Origin: Pseudomonadales bacterium
Lineage (GTDB): Bacteria > Pseudomonadota > Gammaproteobacteria > Pseudomonadales > Azotimanducaceae
Length of the DNA: 35,589 bases
Assembly: GCA_016779565.1 (NCBI GenBank)
Contig: JADHNJ010000025.1
Coordinates: 1-35,589, forward strand
Direction of reading: 5' to 3'
A program made the translations under genes and the position numbers. A model generated the notes under the pieces. It saw nothing but the letters and a program-made list of their open reading frames with translations. It ran no database searches and was not told the DNA's origin. Below, in pieces: positions 35,282-35,589 of this stretch (its first letter is position 1; each line of letters begins with the position of its first letter).

Positions 35282-35589
35282 TTCATCATTATCGGGGGAC
35301 ACCGGCATTCATTAAACTGATTTTGCGAAGATCATTTAATGGAGATAACACCGATGTCCCACGCAGGAACAATCATAGGCATATCCGACCTTGAGGTCGA
35401 ACACGTTGAGCGAGATGACAACATCACGGTCTATGCCAGACCAGCGAATCGCCCGCCGTGCATTCATTGCGAGCACGATGACGTCAAGATCAAGGCGACC
35501 AATCAACGCACCTTAAAGCACACGCGTCAGGGGAATCAGATCATGACGCTGCATCTGAAGGCTCCAAAGTATTACTGCCCAGAGTGCCA
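35277..35589 (+). mobile_element. ISL3-family insertion sequence, left part (truncated by window)
   Basis: Inferred from the transposase start at 35354. The left end must lie between the tyrS stop and that gene. The stretch beginning GGTTCTTCATC at 35277 is my best guess for the terminal repeat, but the right end is outside the window and the boundary cannot be confirmed. The stretch 35176-35276 shows nothing else I can name. Confidence 0.5.
35354..35589 (+). CDS. ISL3-family transposase, N-terminal part (partial)
   Basis: 78 codons, open at the window end. The N-terminal zinc-ribbon of ISL3 transposases is visible: C36 and C39 (PPCIHCE), then C75 and C78 (KYYCPEC). Basic residues for DNA contact lie between them (KIKATNQRTLKHTRQG). 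The DDE catalytic core and helix-turn-helix are beyond the window, so I cannot tell whether the copy is intact. GGAG lies 9 bases before the ATG. It is the only mobile-element gene in the window and lies in the same orientation as tyrS. Confidence 0.85.
   Translation, partial: MSHAGTIIGISDLEVEHVERDDNITVYARPANRPPCIHCEHDDVKIKATNQRTLKHTRQGNQIMTLHLKAPKYYCPEC

Noticed and set aside
1-35589. CRISPR arrays, toxin-antitoxin pairs, defence systems, prophage genes or biosynthetic clusters
   Set aside because: Nothing with the required repeat structure or gene families was seen; almost all coding space is assigned to housekeeping genes.

Overview
This is a chromosomal core-genome window from a gammaproteobacterium, with moderate GC content. 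The order carB-greA-yhbY-rlmE-ftsH-folP-glmM-tpiA-secG-tRNA-Leu-tRNA-fMet-rimP-nusA-infB-rbfA-truB-rpsO-pnp is the arrangement known from Pseudomonas and relatives. E. coli has the same block without tpiA and with argG inserted. The pcnB/gluQ/dksA/sfsA neighbourhood and the erpA/M23-peptidase/tyrS neighbourhood are also gammaproteobacterial. A marine member of the Pseudomonadales/Oceanospirillales radiation is my guess; the sequence alone does not fix the genus.

Layout. (1) 1-7512: the end of carB, then greA, a divergent yhbY/rlmE pair, and ftsH-folP-glmM-tpiA-secG-tRNA-Leu(GAG) on the + strand. (2) 7513-8248: a long spacer without a convincing gene, containing a degenerate 17-bp tandem repeat. 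(3) 8249-17185: a strong promoter, initiator tRNA, two tandem terminators, then the transcription/translation operon rimP-nusA-infB-rbfA-truB-rpsO-pnp, closed by a strong terminator. (4) 17188-22708, - strand: dksA-gluQ, a terminator, pcnB and acs. (5) 22870-26514, + strand: four overlapping genes for an aminotransferase, SfsA, and the permease and ATPase of a FecCD-type importer. (6) 26525-30621, - strand: a ClC-family protein, hemL and a PfkB kinase. (7) 30806-32351, + strand: a membrane coiled-coil protein, a bactofilin and erpA. They converge on an M23 peptidase, which diverges from tyrS. (8) From about 35277 an ISL3-type insertion sequence begins and runs off the window.

How the genes work together. 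Most of the window is housekeeping: RNA synthesis control (greA, nusA, dksA), ribosome assembly and translation (yhbY, rlmE, rimP, infB, rbfA, truB, rpsO, gluQ, tyrS, two tRNAs), RNA decay (pnp, pcnB), membrane protein quality control and export (ftsH, secG), envelope precursor and shape functions (glmM, bactofilin, M23 peptidase), and central metabolism or cofactors (carB, folP, tpiA, acs, hemL, erpA).

Most unusual points: a DksA carrying a histone-H1-like Lys/Ala-rich N-terminal extension of about 220 residues; an initiator tRNA with a U1-U72 mismatch instead of C1-A72; the repeat-bearing spacer before it; RNA hairpins at the infB/rbfA junction and in the rpsO leader; a ClC protein with channel-like residues; and a membrane coiled-coil protein fused in operon with a bactofilin. 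I did not find a CRISPR array, prophage, defence island or secondary-metabolite cluster.
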